64,000 bases of DNA from an uncultured Bacilli bacterium. Lineage in GTDB: Bacteria > Bacillota_I > Bacilli_A > ML615J-28 > CAG-313. The position numbers and the translations under genes are program-made. A model generated the notes under the pieces. That model was not told the DNA's origin. It saw only the letters and a list, made by a program, of their open reading frames with translations, and did no database searches. The stretch spans positions 46,988-110,987 of the forward strand of contig CAKPBI010000006.1 in assembly GCA_934140285.1 (NCBI GenBank). Direction: 5' to 3'. Below are positions 1 to 8,222 of this stretch, piece by piece (position 1 is the first letter of the stretch; each line of letters opens with the position of its first letter).

Positions 1-2
1 TC

Positions 3-566
3 AAAATGATTCAAAAAGATTTAGTTTCATCTTACAATGGTGATATGGTTGCACGTGATGCAATGCATGATGCACAATGCTTAGCTGGTATGTCATTCTC
101 TAACGCTCTACTTGGTATCGTTCACTCAATGGCTCATAAGACCGGTGCTGCATTTGATGACTACGGAGCACACATTATTCATGGTGCAGCAAACGCAATG
201 TATCTTCCAAAAGTAATTGCTTTCAATGCTAAAAACCCTGAAGCTTTAAAACGTTATGGCGAAATCGCAGATTATATGAATCTTGGTGGAAACACTGATG
301 AAGAAAAAGTTCAACTTTTAATCAAAGCTTTAAGAAAAATGAATGATGATTTAAATATTCCTCATTGTATTAAGAACTATGGCTTAGATAGTTATCCAAC
401 TGAAAATGGATTTGTTCCTGAAGAAGTATTCCTAGAAAGATTACCTGAAATTGCTAAAAACGCAATTGGCGATGCTTGCACAGGATCTAACCCTCGTATT
501 CCAACACAAAAAGAAATGGAAGAACTTCTTAAGTGTTGCTATTACGATACAGAAGTTAATTTCTAA
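3..566 (+). CDS. Iron-containing alcohol dehydrogenase, C-terminal part (cut by window start)
   Basis: The reading frame is open at the left edge, so only the last ~187 residues are present; the ATG at position 6 is internal. The fragment is the all-helical metal-binding half of the group III (iron-dependent) alcohol dehydrogenase family, which reduces aldehydes with NAD(P)H in fermentation. The iron-ligand region is visible as SMAHK preceded by G-I-V-H, followed by H-I-I-H-G-A-A-N-A, the usual spaced histidines of the family. The upstream phrase A-G-M-S-F-S-N-A-L-L-G is also typical. Whether the full protein is a stand-alone butanol/lactaldehyde-type dehydrogenase or the end of a bifunctional AdhE cannot be decided here. 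A hairpin terminator follows directly. Confidence 0.85.
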   Translation, partial: KMIQKDLVSSYNGDMVARDAMHDAQCLAGMSFSNALLGIVHSMAHKTGAAFDDYGAHIIHGAANAMYLPKVIAFNAKNPEALKRYGEIADYMNLGGNTDEEKVQLLIKALRKMNDDLNIPHCIKNYGLDSYPTENGFVPEEVFLERLPEIAKNAIGDACTGSNPRIPTQKEMEELLKCCYYDTEVNF

Positions 567-572
567 AAAAAT

Positions 573-594
573 GAGTCCCCTAAGGGACTCTTTT
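573..594 (+). terminator. Rho-independent terminator after the alcohol dehydrogenase
   Basis: GAGTCCC (573-579) pairs with GGGACTC (584-590) around a CTAA loop and is followed by TTTT. It starts seven bases after the stop codon. Confidence 0.85.
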
Positions 595-614
595 ATAAAA
601 AGGTAGGTAAAATA

Positions 615-1142
615 ATGAAACTAGAAGAAAAGAAAATATCCTCAGAAGAAATTTATAAAGGCAAAATATTAAATTTATACAAAGATAAAGTTTTATGTCC
701 AAATGGTAAAACATCATACCGTGAGGTAGTAAGACATTGTAAAGCCGTATGTATTATTGCAGAACTTGATGGAAAGTATGCCATTGAAGAACAATATCGC
801 TATCCATATGATGAGGTAATCCTTGAGTTTCCTGCTGGTAAAGTTGATAAGGATGAAGACTTAACGACTGCGGCTATCCGTGAGTTGGAAGAAGAAATTG
901 GATATCATGCGGAAACCATTGAATATTTAGGTGATATGTATCCAAGTTGTGCATATACTGACGAAATCATTTCTTTATATTTTGCGACTAACCTAGTTAA
1001 GACTCATCAATCACTTGATGAAAATGAAGCATTAAATTATAAGTTTATAACTCTAGAAGAAATAAAGGAACTAGTAGTTACTAATAAAATTAAAGACGCT
1101 AAAACACTTTGTGCTTTACAACTTTTCCTATTAAAAAAATAA
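615..1142 (+). CDS. nudF: ADP-ribose pyrophosphatase (Nudix hydrolase, NudF type)
   Basis: This 175-residue protein has a perfect Nudix box at residues 75-97 (G-x5-E-x7-R-E-L-E-E-E-I-G), which binds the catalytic Mg2+ ions. The family hydrolyses ADP-ribose and related nucleoside diphosphate sugars to AMP plus ribose-5-phosphate in the cytosol. The N-terminal strand segment and the sequence EFPAGK ahead of the box match the ADP-ribose branch (NudF/YqkG, which acts as a dimer) rather than MutT. Start ATG at 615 follows an AAGGTAGG ribosome site. It lies between two terminators, so it is probably a single-gene unit or is read through from the upstream gene. Substrate is inferred from the family. 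Confidence 0.88.
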   Translation: MKLEEKKISSEEIYKGKILNLYKDKVLCPNGKTSYREVVRHCKAVCIIAELDGKYAIEEQYRYPYDEVILEFPAGKVDKDEDLTTAAIRELEEEIGYHAETIEYLGDMYPSCAYTDEIISLYFATNLVKTHQSLDENEALNYKFITLEEIKELVVTNKIKDAKTLCALQLFLLKK

Positions 1143-1145
1143 TGC

Positions 1146-1170
1146 CGGATTAAAATCCGACATTTTTTCT
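1146..1170. terminator. Bidirectional terminator between nudF and the minus-strand dehydrogenase
   Basis: CGGAT (1146-1150) pairs with ATCCG (1155-1159). A T-run follows on the plus strand (1163-1168) and an A-run precedes it, giving a T-run on the minus strand, so it can serve both convergent genes. Confidence 0.75.
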
Positions 1171-2121
1171 TTATTTATTATATTTATAGAAACCTTCACC
1201 AGATGCCATACCAAGTTTTCCAGCATCAATATATTCTTTCAACATCTTTGCCATACCTTTAAAATTATAAGGAGCAAGGAATGAAGGAATCTTAACATAC
1301 ATTGAAACAATGTTATAGGCAGTTGTAAGACCTACGATATCAAGAATTTGGAAAGGTCCTTTAGGAGCACCTGTACCAAGTACCCATGCTTTATCGATAC
1401 TTTCAGGATCAGAAATTCCATTTACGTATAAATCCATACCTGAGAAAAGAAGAGGAACAAGCATTGAATTTAATAAATATCCTGATTTTTCTTTTTTAAC
1501 TGGAAGTGGAATCATACGGATTTGTTTTGCAAATTCCATGATTTCATCAAAATACTTCATATTAGTTTTAGCTTGAGCCATAACTTCAGTCATATTGTTT
1601 TTCCAAATAGAGTTAGCGAAATGTAATGATAAATATTTGTCAGGTCTTCCAGTGTATTTAGCAAACTTAGATGGAAGAAGTGTAGATGAATTAGTTACAA
1701 TAACAGTTTTAGCTGGTAAAACTAATGCTAACTTTTTATAAAAATTAACTTTTTCTTCTACATTTTCTGCCATTGATTCAATAATTAAATCAGCATCTTC
1801 AACTGCTTTTGCAAGATCTAATTCTAATTTAATAGAACTATATGCATTTTCAGATTTCTTTAAACATTCTTCCATATTAAATGCTTCAAAATCAGCAATT
1901 CCTCTAGCCCAATTAGCAGGAGTTTGACCTTCCTTAGTTGCCATTAATTCAATAGTTTCCTTGTAAACTTTTCTTAAGTTATCAAGCTTAGGTTGAGTTC
2001 TGCCAATACTACCTTCGCTTCTTAGCCAGATAGTTACTTCAAAACCACAATATGCTGCTTGGTATGCGATTTGGCTTCCTAGTACGCCACCACCAGCAAT
2101 AACAATCTTTTTATAATTCAT
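1171..2121 (-). CDS. 3-hydroxyacyl-CoA dehydrogenase (3-hydroxybutyryl-CoA type)
   Basis: The 316-residue protein oxidises or reduces 3-hydroxyacyl-CoA with NAD(H). A Rossmann nucleotide loop sits at residues 9-16 (A-G-G-G-V-L-G-S), the conserved T-N-S-S-T segment at 143-147, and the catalytic His-Glu pair at H167 (S-L-H-F-A-N) and E179. The C-terminal helical domain with G-x-L-L-N-S-M and G-A-P-K-G-P-F is present, so the enzyme looks complete. It could serve butyrate-type fermentation or fatty-acid breakdown; no thiolase or crotonase is next to it, so the pathway is inferred. The ribosome site AGGAGG lies at 2128-2133. Its upstream region is shared with the Rnf operon and holds repeated operator-like sites, suggesting joint redox control. 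Confidence 0.88.
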   Translation of the reverse strand: MNYKKIVIAGGGVLGSQIAYQAAYCGFEVTIWLRSEGSIGRTQPKLDNLRKVYKETIELMATKEGQTPANWARGIADFEAFNMEECLKKSENAYSSIKLELDLAKAVEDADLIIESMAENVEEKVNFYKKLALVLPAKTVIVTNSSTLLPSKFAKYTGRPDKYLSLHFANSIWKNNMTEVMAQAKTNMKYFDEIMEFAKQIRMIPLPVKKEKSGYLLNSMLVPLLFSGMDLYVNGISDPESIDKAWVLGTGAPKGPFQILDIVGLTTAYNIVSMYVKIPSFLAPYNFKGMAKMLKEYIDAGKLGMASGEGFYKYNK

Positions 2122-2160
2122 ATATTACCTCCTAAAATAATACTTTTACATTTTATCATA

Positions 2161-2178
2161 TCGATAAAAAAATATCAA
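2161..2178. promoter_or_regulatory. Operator-like 18-bp inverted repeat, site 1
   Basis: TCGATA-N6-TATCAA, one of several copies of TYGATA-N6-TATCRA in this intergenic region. It lies 40 bases upstream of the minus-strand dehydrogenase start, where a repressor could block that gene. The protein that binds it is unknown; the 18-bp length and 6-base spacer match Rex operators. Confidence 0.55.
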
Positions 2179-2195
2179 TATAAATACAATATAAA

Positions 2196-2227
2196 TTGAT
2201 AAAAATTTATCGATTTGTTTGTATCGA
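2196..2227. promoter_or_regulatory. Operator-like inverted repeats, site 2 with an overlapping copy
   Basis: TTGATA-N6-TATCGA occupies 2196-2213. A second, less perfect copy, TCGATT-N6-TATCGA, overlaps it at 2210-2227. Both have the same half-site spacing as the copies at 2161 and 2311. Confidence 0.55.
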
Positions 2228-2310
2228 TTTAAAATATGGTAATTTTTACATGTTCAACCTAAAAAATGATTTAACGGAAATTTCCTATTATAAAAAATGA
2301 AATACATTAT

Positions 2311-2328
2311 TCGATAAAATTATATCAA
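2311..2328. promoter_or_regulatory. Operator-like 18-bp inverted repeat, site 3, next to the Rnf operon promoter
   Basis: TCGATA-N6-TATCAA ends 16 bases upstream of the -35 box at 2345. A regulator bound here could activate or, with the other copies, repress the Rnf operon. Confidence 0.55.
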
Positions 2329-2344
2329 ATTAATTATTAAATTC

Positions 2345-2373
2345 TTGACTTTAAAGATTAAATATGCTATAAT
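2345..2373 (+). promoter_or_regulatory. Sigma-A promoter of the Rnf/lipoprotein operon
   Basis: TTGACT (2345-2350), a 17-base spacer, and TATAAT (2368-2373) with an extended TGC just before it. Transcription should start near 2380, about 45 bases before the true ATG at 2424. Confidence 0.85.
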
Positions 2374-2423
2374 TATACTGCTTGAAAAAAATAAGCTCTA
2401 AAATTCGTGAAAGGAAGACATTT

Positions 2424-3470
2424 ATGAAAAAAATTTTTAGAATTATGGCTAGCTTACTTGTTGTTTTCACACTAGCATTTGCTGTAAGTTCATGCAAGAA
2501 AAAAGAAAACAAAGAAGCTACTTATAAATTAGGTATGGGTGTTGTTGTTAGTACTGCATCAAGCAAAACTAACGCTCCTCAAGTTGATGCAACTGTATCT
2601 TCAGTTGTTTTAAAAGATGGTAAAATTGTTGCATGCCGTATCGATGCAGTTCAAAACAAAGCTACAATCGCTGATGGCGTTTACACAGTTAAAAATCTTG
2701 AAACAAAAATGGAATTAGGCGATCGCTATGGCATGGCTCCTGCAAAAATCGATAACGATGGTAATGGCGTTACAAAAGAATGGTATGACCAAGTTAAAGC
2801 ATTTGAAGCATATGTTGTTGGTATGACTGCTGATGAAGTTAAGAACATGAAGACTCAAGAAAAGAATGGTCACGTTATTTCTGCTGATCAAAAATTACTT
2901 GATGCTGGTTGTTCAATTCAAATTACTGATTTCATCGCTGCTACAGTTAAAGCTTGTAACGATGAACAAGGTCAAGAGTTTAAGACTGCTAAAGAATTTA
3001 CACTTGGTGTTGCTGCTACATCTCATGTAGATGCTTCAAGTAAAAATGCTACTGCAGAAGCTGATGGCGCTATCAATATGTATTCTGATTTCGCTGCTAC
3101 AGTTGTTGCTGAAGGCAAAATTCTTGCTTGCTTAAATGATGCAATTCAACCTAAATTTGCATTCACTTTTGAAGGTGAACTTACTCCTTCTTTCCAAGAC
3201 ACTAAACGTTGCCTAAAAGAAAAATATGGTATGGCTCCTGTAAAAATCGATAACGATGGTAATGGTGTTACAAAAGAATGGTTCGAACAATCTGCTGCAT
3301 TCTCTGCATACGTTGTTGGTATGACTGCTGACGAAGTTAAGAATATGAAGACTCAAGAAAAGAATGGTCACGTTATTTCTGCTGATAAAGGCTTACTTGA
3401 TGCTGGCTGCTCAATTCAAATTACTGACATCAAAGCAGTAGTTGCAAAAGCTGTTGCTAATGCTAGATAA
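2424..3470 (+). CDS. Two-repeat extracytosolic lipoprotein, PplA-like (probable flavinylated electron carrier)
   Basis: The open frame can be extended to a TTG at 2382, but the ATG at 2424 has an AAGGAAG ribosome site and gives a clean lipoprotein signal ending at A-V-S-S-C (C24). The mature 348-residue precursor contains two tandem repeats, about residues 34-177 and 192-345, which share long identical stretches such as I-D-N-D-G-N-G-V-T-K-E-W and V-G-M-T-A-D-E-V-K-N-M-K. The repeats resemble those of Listeria PplA, a surface lipoprotein that receives FMN from an ApbE-type enzyme and passes electrons to outside acceptors. I see no canonical S/T-G-A-T flavin motif, so the modified residue is unknown. 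It is first in an operon with an ApbE homologue and rnf genes, which supports the redox role by context. Confidence 0.7.
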   Translation: MKKIFRIMASLLVVFTLAFAVSSCKKKENKEATYKLGMGVVVSTASSKTNAPQVDATVSSVVLKDGKIVACRIDAVQNKATIADGVYTVKNLETKMELGDRYGMAPAKIDNDGNGVTKEWYDQVKAFEAYVVGMTADEVKNMKTQEKNGHVISADQKLLDAGCSIQITDFIAATVKACNDEQGQEFKTAKEFTLGVAATSHVDASSKNATAEADGAINMYSDFAATVVAEGKILACLNDAIQPKFAFTFEGELTPSFQDTKRCLKEKYGMAPVKIDNDGNGVTKEWFEQSAAFSAYVVGMTADEVKNMKTQEKNGHVISADKGLLDAGCSIQITDIKAVVAKAVANAR

Positions 3471-3492
3471 TTAAATTATAAGGATTTTACAG

Positions 3493-4584
3493 ATGAATAT
3501 GAATTTGACGAAGTTCAAAAGAATATTCTGTCTGGGCTTAATTTTAGGGCAACTTATCTTAATGTTGGGTTGCTCTAATTTTTTTCATAGACACGAAAAA
3601 CCAAATGATAAAGTTTGGAATATAACATACTTTCAATATTTTGATACAGTGAGCAATATTTATAGCTATGCAGGAGACACGGAAGAAGAATTTTCCAAAA
3701 ACTGTGATCTTGTATCAACTGAGTTACAAACTTATCACCAACTTTTTGATATTTATCACGAGTATTCAGGTATTGTTAATCTTTGTACGATAAACAAGAA
3801 CGCTGGTGGTGAACCTCAAAAGGTCGATGATCGCTTGATCAAATTTTTGAAATATACAAAAGAATTATATGCTTTAACAAATGGAAAAATGAATGTCATG
3901 CTTGGAGCTGTCTTAAGACCTTGGCATGATGCAAGAACTAATGCATCAGATGATCCACAAAATGCTAAAATTCCGACAATGGAAGTCTTAGAAGAAGCAG
4001 CTAAACATATTGATATTAACTTACTAGATATTGATGAAGCAAATAAAACTGTAAGAATTAAAGATCCAAAAGCATCAATTGATGTTGGTGCAGTTGGTAA
4101 GGGGTATGCGACTGAACAAGCCGCAAAAGTACTAGAACAAAAGGGATGCAAAAGTTATGTTCTTAATATTGGTGGAAACATCAGAATTGTAGGAACAAAA
4201 TCAAACGGGGATGGTTGGACAACAGGAATCAAAGATCCAAATAATCCATATGGTGGATATGTAATGTACTTAAAAATTGCTGATACATCATGTGTTACAT
4301 CAGGAGTTTATGAAAGATACTTTATGGTTAATGGGGTTAGATATCATCATATAATTGATGAAAAAACATTAATGCCTGCTAATTATTTTATTTCTTTAAC
4401 AGTTATTACAAAAGATAGTGGACTTGCAGATGCCTTATCTACAGCTCTATTTTGTATGACATATGAAGAAGGATTAGCTCTTGTAAATACGTTAGAAAAC
4501 GTTGATGTTTTATGGATTTATAGTGATGGAACTCAAAAATATACTAAAGGAATAGTTCCTATTGATCCAAATAAAAATAAATAG
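3493..4584 (+). CDS. apbE: FAD:protein FMN transferase lipoprotein (ApbE/FmnB family)
   Basis: This 363-residue lipoprotein (lipobox L-M-L-G-C, C27) belongs to the ApbE family, which cleaves FAD and attaches FMN through a phosphoester to a Thr/Ser of extracytosolic proteins. Family signatures are present: D-V-G-A-V-G-K-G-Y-A, N-I-G-G-N, T-S-G-V-Y-E-R, H-H-I-I-D and A-D-A-L-S-T-A-L-F, which carry FAD- and Mg2+-binding residues. Likely targets encoded in the same operon are RnfD (T165), RnfG (T389, perhaps T146) and the upstream lipoprotein. The gene follows the lipoprotein gene by 22 bases with an AAGGA ribosome site. The anchored form fits the FmnB branch acting at the outer face of the membrane. 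Confidence 0.9.
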   Translation: MNMNLTKFKRIFCLGLILGQLILMLGCSNFFHRHEKPNDKVWNITYFQYFDTVSNIYSYAGDTEEEFSKNCDLVSTELQTYHQLFDIYHEYSGIVNLCTINKNAGGEPQKVDDRLIKFLKYTKELYALTNGKMNVMLGAVLRPWHDARTNASDDPQNAKIPTMEVLEEAAKHIDINLLDIDEANKTVRIKDPKASIDVGAVGKGYATEQAAKVLEQKGCKSYVLNIGGNIRIVGTKSNGDGWTTGIKDPNNPYGGYVMYLKIADTSCVTSGVYERYFMVNGVRYHHIIDEKTLMPANYFISLTVITKDSGLADALSTALFCMTYEEGLALVNTLENVDVLWIYSDGTQKYTKGIVPIDPNKNK

Positions 4585-4608
4585 TTAAATAAATTTTAGG
4601 AGGAAATA

Positions 4609-5970
4609 ATGGCTATTAGAAAAAATATTTCTTCATTACATTTACCACATAATAAGCATACTGCAGAATGTGAGCCAATTCGTATTCCAGTTCCTAGTGA
4701 AGTAATCCTTCCTATGGATATGCAATCTGGCGGAAATGCAGTACCTATCGTAAATGTTGGAGATCATGTTTATGTAGGACAACTTATTGCAAGAGAAGAT
4801 GGAAGATTCTCTTCTCCTGTACATGCTTCTGTTTCAGGTACAGTTACAGAAATTTCTTCACTTGAACGTGCTGGTGGAAAATCAGTACAAGCAATCCACA
4901 TTGCAAGTGATGGCTTAATGGAAAAAGATCCAAATCTTAAAGTACCAGTTATTAATTCAGCAGATGAATTCTTACAAGCAGTTCGTGAAAGCGGATGTGT
5001 AGGACTTGGTGGTGCTGCCTTCCCAACATGGGCTAAACTAAATGAACTTCGTAATGGTGAATATACTGTTGATACAGTACTTGTAAATGCAGCTGAATGT
5101 GAACCATACATTACAAGTGACCATCGTATGATGCTAAGTCATCCTGATTTAATCGATAAAGGTATTGAATATTTAAGAACATACTTAAGTGAATATTTAA
5201 GTAATGCTAAATTCATGATTTGCATTGAAAAAAATAAACCAGATGCAATCGAATTATTAAAAGAAACTTTCGCAAGCAAAGACTATGTTGAAGTTTATGA
5301 ACTTGATCCAGTGTATCCACAAGGTGCAAAACAAGTTATGTTATATAATGCAACTGGTCGTGTATCAATTGCTGGAAAGAGATTCCCTTATTTCCATGCT
5401 ATAATCATTAACGTTTCTTCACTAGCAAAAATGGCAGAATACCTATCAACTGGTATGCCACTTGTTGAACGTATTGTAACAGTTGATGGCCCTGCAGTAC
5501 TAGAACCTAAAAACTTAATTGCTCCAATTGGAACAAGAATTAGTTATTTACTAGATCAAACTGGTCTTTCTACTGAACCAGGTAAAATTGTAATTGGCGG
5601 TCCGATGAATGGTCATGCTGTATTATCAATTGATGATCCAATTGTAAAAGTATCTAACTGCGTTCTTGCATTTGATGAAAAACATAGTGTTTTACCTGAT
5701 CCTACAGCTTGTATCCACTGTGGACGTTGTATTGATAAATGTCCTATCAATATTAATGTTCCTGCAGTAGATGTTGCCTTAAGAGAAGAGAATGAAGATG
5801 TACGTGCTGAAAAGTTAATCGCAACTGGTGTTCGTCAATGTGTTGACTGTGCAAGCTGTGCATATGTATGCCCTGCTCATCGTCATTTACTTGCAAGCAA
5901 CCAAAAAGCTAAGAAATTCTTAAAAAACTATGAATATGAAAAAGCACATCAAGAAGGAGGAAACAAATAA
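4609..5970 (+). CDS. rnfC: Rnf complex subunit C (NADH-binding, two [4Fe-4S])
   Basis: The 453-residue protein is the cytosolic peripheral subunit of the Rnf electron-transport complex that exchanges electrons with NAD(H). It has the N-terminal barrel-sandwich domain, the nucleotide/FMN-binding loop V-G-L-G-G-A-A-F-P-T at 131-140, and two ferredoxin-type motifs: C368, C371, C374, C378 and C411, C414, C417, C421. All cluster ligands are therefore retained. A strong AGGAGG site precedes the ATG, and the stop codon overlaps the rnfD start by one base (TAATG). In this operon it is the only Rnf subunit with iron-sulfur clusters, since rnfB is absent and rnfA/rnfE lack their cysteines. Confidence 0.95.
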   Translation: MAIRKNISSLHLPHNKHTAECEPIRIPVPSEVILPMDMQSGGNAVPIVNVGDHVYVGQLIAREDGRFSSPVHASVSGTVTEISSLERAGGKSVQAIHIASDGLMEKDPNLKVPVINSADEFLQAVRESGCVGLGGAAFPTWAKLNELRNGEYTVDTVLVNAAECEPYITSDHRMMLSHPDLIDKGIEYLRTYLSEYLSNAKFMICIEKNKPDAIELLKETFASKDYVEVYELDPVYPQGAKQVMLYNATGRVSIAGKRFPYFHAIIINVSSLAKMAEYLSTGMPLVERIVTVDGPAVLEPKNLIAPIGTRISYLLDQTGLSTEPGKIVIGGPMNGHAVLSIDDPIVKVSNCVLAFDEKHSVLPDPTACIHCGRCIDKCPININVPAVDVALREENEDVRAEKLIATGVRQCVDCASCAYVCPAHRHLLASNQKAKKFLKNYEYEKAHQEGGNK

Positions 5971-6941
5971 TGAATGATCTTAACGTTTCTGCTGCACCAC
6001 ACATTAATAGTGGTGTGTCAACTAGAAATATTATGCTAGATGTAATTATTGCTTTAATTCCTGCTTCAATTATGGGTATTATTTACTTTGGATGGAAAGC
6101 ATTATTAATCATAGCATCATGTGTAGGAACAGCTGTTCTTGCAGAATTCTTATTTAATCTAATTACAAGAAGAAAACAAACAATCAGTGATTTAAGTGCT
6201 GTAGTTACAGGTTTAATTCTTGCGTTAAACTTAAGTGTTAATGTTGGTTTATTTGAATGTATTATTGGTTCTTTATTCGCAATAATCATTGTTAAATGTT
6301 TATTTGGTGGAATTGGTAAAAACATTGCTAACCCAGCAATCGCTGCTCGTGTATTTATGCTATTAACATTTGGTTCTGTTGCTTTAGCTCCACATCTTGC
6401 AAATAACGCAATAACAAAAGGAATTGCTAATGCTCTTGATGTTGAACTAACTGCAGGTGCAACACCACTATCTTTCTTAAATAATGGTGCTGGTACTGAA
6501 GGTACTCCATCTTTACTTACTTTATTAGTAGGTCTTCATGGTGGTACAATTGGTGAAACTTGTGCAATAGCATTACTTATTGGATTTATCTATTTAATGG
6601 TTAGAAAAGTAATCAAATGGTACATTCCTGTAACATTTGTAGCAACTGTATTTGTTTTATACTTATTAACTTCTAAATTCAATGCAGCATATGCATTATC
6701 ACATGTACTTGCTGGTGGCTTACTATTTGGTGCAATCTTTATGGCAACTGATTATGTAACTAGTCCAATCAGCAATCTAGGTAAAGTTATTTTTGGTGTT
6801 GGTTGTGGTTTAATTACTTTCTTAATTAGAAAGTATGGAGCATTCCCAGAAGGTGTATCAATTTCAATTTTATGTATGAATTTACTTGTACCTCTAATTG
6901 AAAAAATCACTACTCCAAAAACACTTGGTGGAATTAGATAA
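5970..6941 (+). CDS. rnfD: Rnf complex subunit D (membrane flavoprotein)
   Basis: The 323-residue polytopic membrane protein is RnfD/NqrB, which carries covalently bound FMN and, in the family, a bound riboflavin. The flavinylation motif is visible as T-A-G-A-T-P-L at 161-167, with T165 the expected FMN site. Other family landmarks are N-P-A-I-A-A-R-V-F-M near 121-130 and G-G-T-I-G-E-T near 191-197. About nine to ten hydrophobic segments are present. Start overlaps the rnfC stop by one base, with AGGAGG just upstream inside rnfC. Its job is to pass electrons between RnfC on the inside and RnfG on the outside. Confidence 0.95.
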   Translation: MNDLNVSAAPHINSGVSTRNIMLDVIIALIPASIMGIIYFGWKALLIIASCVGTAVLAEFLFNLITRRKQTISDLSAVVTGLILALNLSVNVGLFECIIGSLFAIIIVKCLFGGIGKNIANPAIAARVFMLLTFGSVALAPHLANNAITKGIANALDVELTAGATPLSFLNNGAGTEGTPSLLTLLVGLHGGTIGETCAIALLIGFIYLMVRKVIKWYIPVTFVATVFVLYLLTSKFNAAYALSHVLAGGLLFGAIFMATDYVTSPISNLGKVIFGVGCGLITFLIRKYGAFPEGVSISILCMNLLVPLIEKITTPKTLGGIR

Positions 6942-6959
6942 GGAATAGGAGGAAAAAAT

Positions 6960-8222
6960 ATGAAAAAAGAAAATTTACTTACAGCATTATTTATTACTCT
7001 TATTGTCATAGTATTTGGTGCCTTAGCATTTGCGTTAAACCTTGTCACTGGCCCAATTATTGAAAAAAATAAACAACAAGGTGAACTTTCATCTTTGAAA
7101 GAAGTTATGCCTGATGCAGAAAACTTTGAATTATTAGAATCACTAAAAGATGTTCCTTCAACAGTTACTGCTATTTATAAAGAAACATCTGGTAAAGGTT
7201 ATGTACTTCGTTTCTCAACTACATCTATGTATTCCGAATCTCCACTCGTATTTACTCTTGGTGTAACAACTGATGGTAAAATCTCAGGTGTAAAGGTAAA
7301 TGAATATCATGAATCACTTGATTTTAAAGATTATCCACTTACATTTATTGGAAAAGATTCAGCATTAACTGGTGTAACCATTCATGCTGGTGTAACATTC
7401 TCATCAACTGCATTTAAAAACGCAGTAGAAGAAGGTCTAAAATGCCTAATTGATAATGACCTTATCAAAGAAGGGGTTAAGACTGATGATCAAATTTTAC
7501 TTGAATTAATTCCAACTGTTCATGGTGGAATGATAAGTGCGGGTAACTTAAGAGCTGAAGAAATTGAAGCAAGTGGAAATATTGTTAAAGGCTATAAAGC
7601 ATTAAGCGATGCAGGTTATGCTTTCATTATGAAAGAAGCTGACAAGATGTATTTAGTAATATTTAATAATCTTGGTACACATGCCATTTATGATACTGAA
7701 GGTAACGATGTAACTGCTGATCATGAAACTCTTGCAACTGAAGCAAGTGCTAAAGTTACAATAAATAATAGTGTTGATAAACTTATTAAGAAAGTTGAAA
7801 GAATTGAAGGAGCAACAGATATTAAGAAAATTAATATTGAAATATACAATACTGTTGTTGCAGCTGTAAGCTTTAACGTAGACGGTAAAGTTCATTACGG
7901 ATTCTATACAAGAAACTATGGATATCGTAACAATGTTATGGAAATCTTTGTAATTCTTGATGAAAATGGAGCTATCGTTAGCACATCTGCTACTGAATGC
8001 TTCTTTGATATTGAATACTATAATGGTGTTGATCCTAACTTTACTGAAAAAAATTATTACAATGGTTTAGTGGGATTAAAGGATAGTACATTTGATGGAT
8101 CACAAACTATAATCGGTGGTGCAACATTAACATCAAATGGATTTAAAGAATCATTAAATGATGCATTTAAAGCATTTAAAACTATATCTTCAAACGTAGT
8201 GGAGGGAACTGAAAATGAATAA
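6960..8222 (+). CDS. rnfG: Rnf complex subunit G with two FMN-binding domains
   Basis: RnfG/NqrC is normally about 200 residues with one N-terminal membrane helix and one FMN-binding domain. This protein has 420 residues. Residues 7-30 form the anchor; the first domain ends in H142-A-G-V-T146-F-S-S, a drifted flavin motif that keeps the Thr; a second FMN-binding-like domain follows and ends in I-G-G-A-T389-L-T-S, close to the consensus S/T-G-A-T. So one, possibly two, FMN groups are predicted outside the membrane. The second domain could act as an extra relay toward the PplA-like lipoprotein. The coding end overlaps rnfE by 8 bases. Confidence 0.88.
   Translation: MKKENLLTALFITLIVIVFGALAFALNLVTGPIIEKNKQQGELSSLKEVMPDAENFELLESLKDVPSTVTAIYKETSGKGYVLRFSTTSMYSESPLVFTLGVTTDGKISGVKVNEYHESLDFKDYPLTFIGKDSALTGVTIHAGVTFSSTAFKNAVEEGLKCLIDNDLIKEGVKTDDQILLELIPTVHGGMISAGNLRAEEIEASGNIVKGYKALSDAGYAFIMKEADKMYLVIFNNLGTHAIYDTEGNDVTADHETLATEASAKVTINNSVDKLIKKVERIEGATDIKKINIEIYNTVVAAVSFNVDGKVHYGFYTRNYGYRNNVMEIFVILDENGAIVSTSATECFFDIEYYNGVDPNFTEKNYYNGLVGLKDSTFDGSQTIIGGATLTSNGFKESLNDAFKAFKTISSNVVEGTENE

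Noticed and set aside
2196..2213. FNR/CRP-type site (TTGAT-N4-ATCAA)
   Set aside because: The half-sites are similar but the gap between TTGAT and ATCGA/ATCAA is 8 bases in every copy, not 4; the 18-bp geometry fits Rex-type sites better.
2382..2423. TTG start at 2382 for the lipoprotein gene
   Set aside because: It lies almost at the transcription start with no ribosome site and would put 14 charged residues before the signal peptide; ATG 2424 has AAGGAAG and a proper lipoprotein signal.
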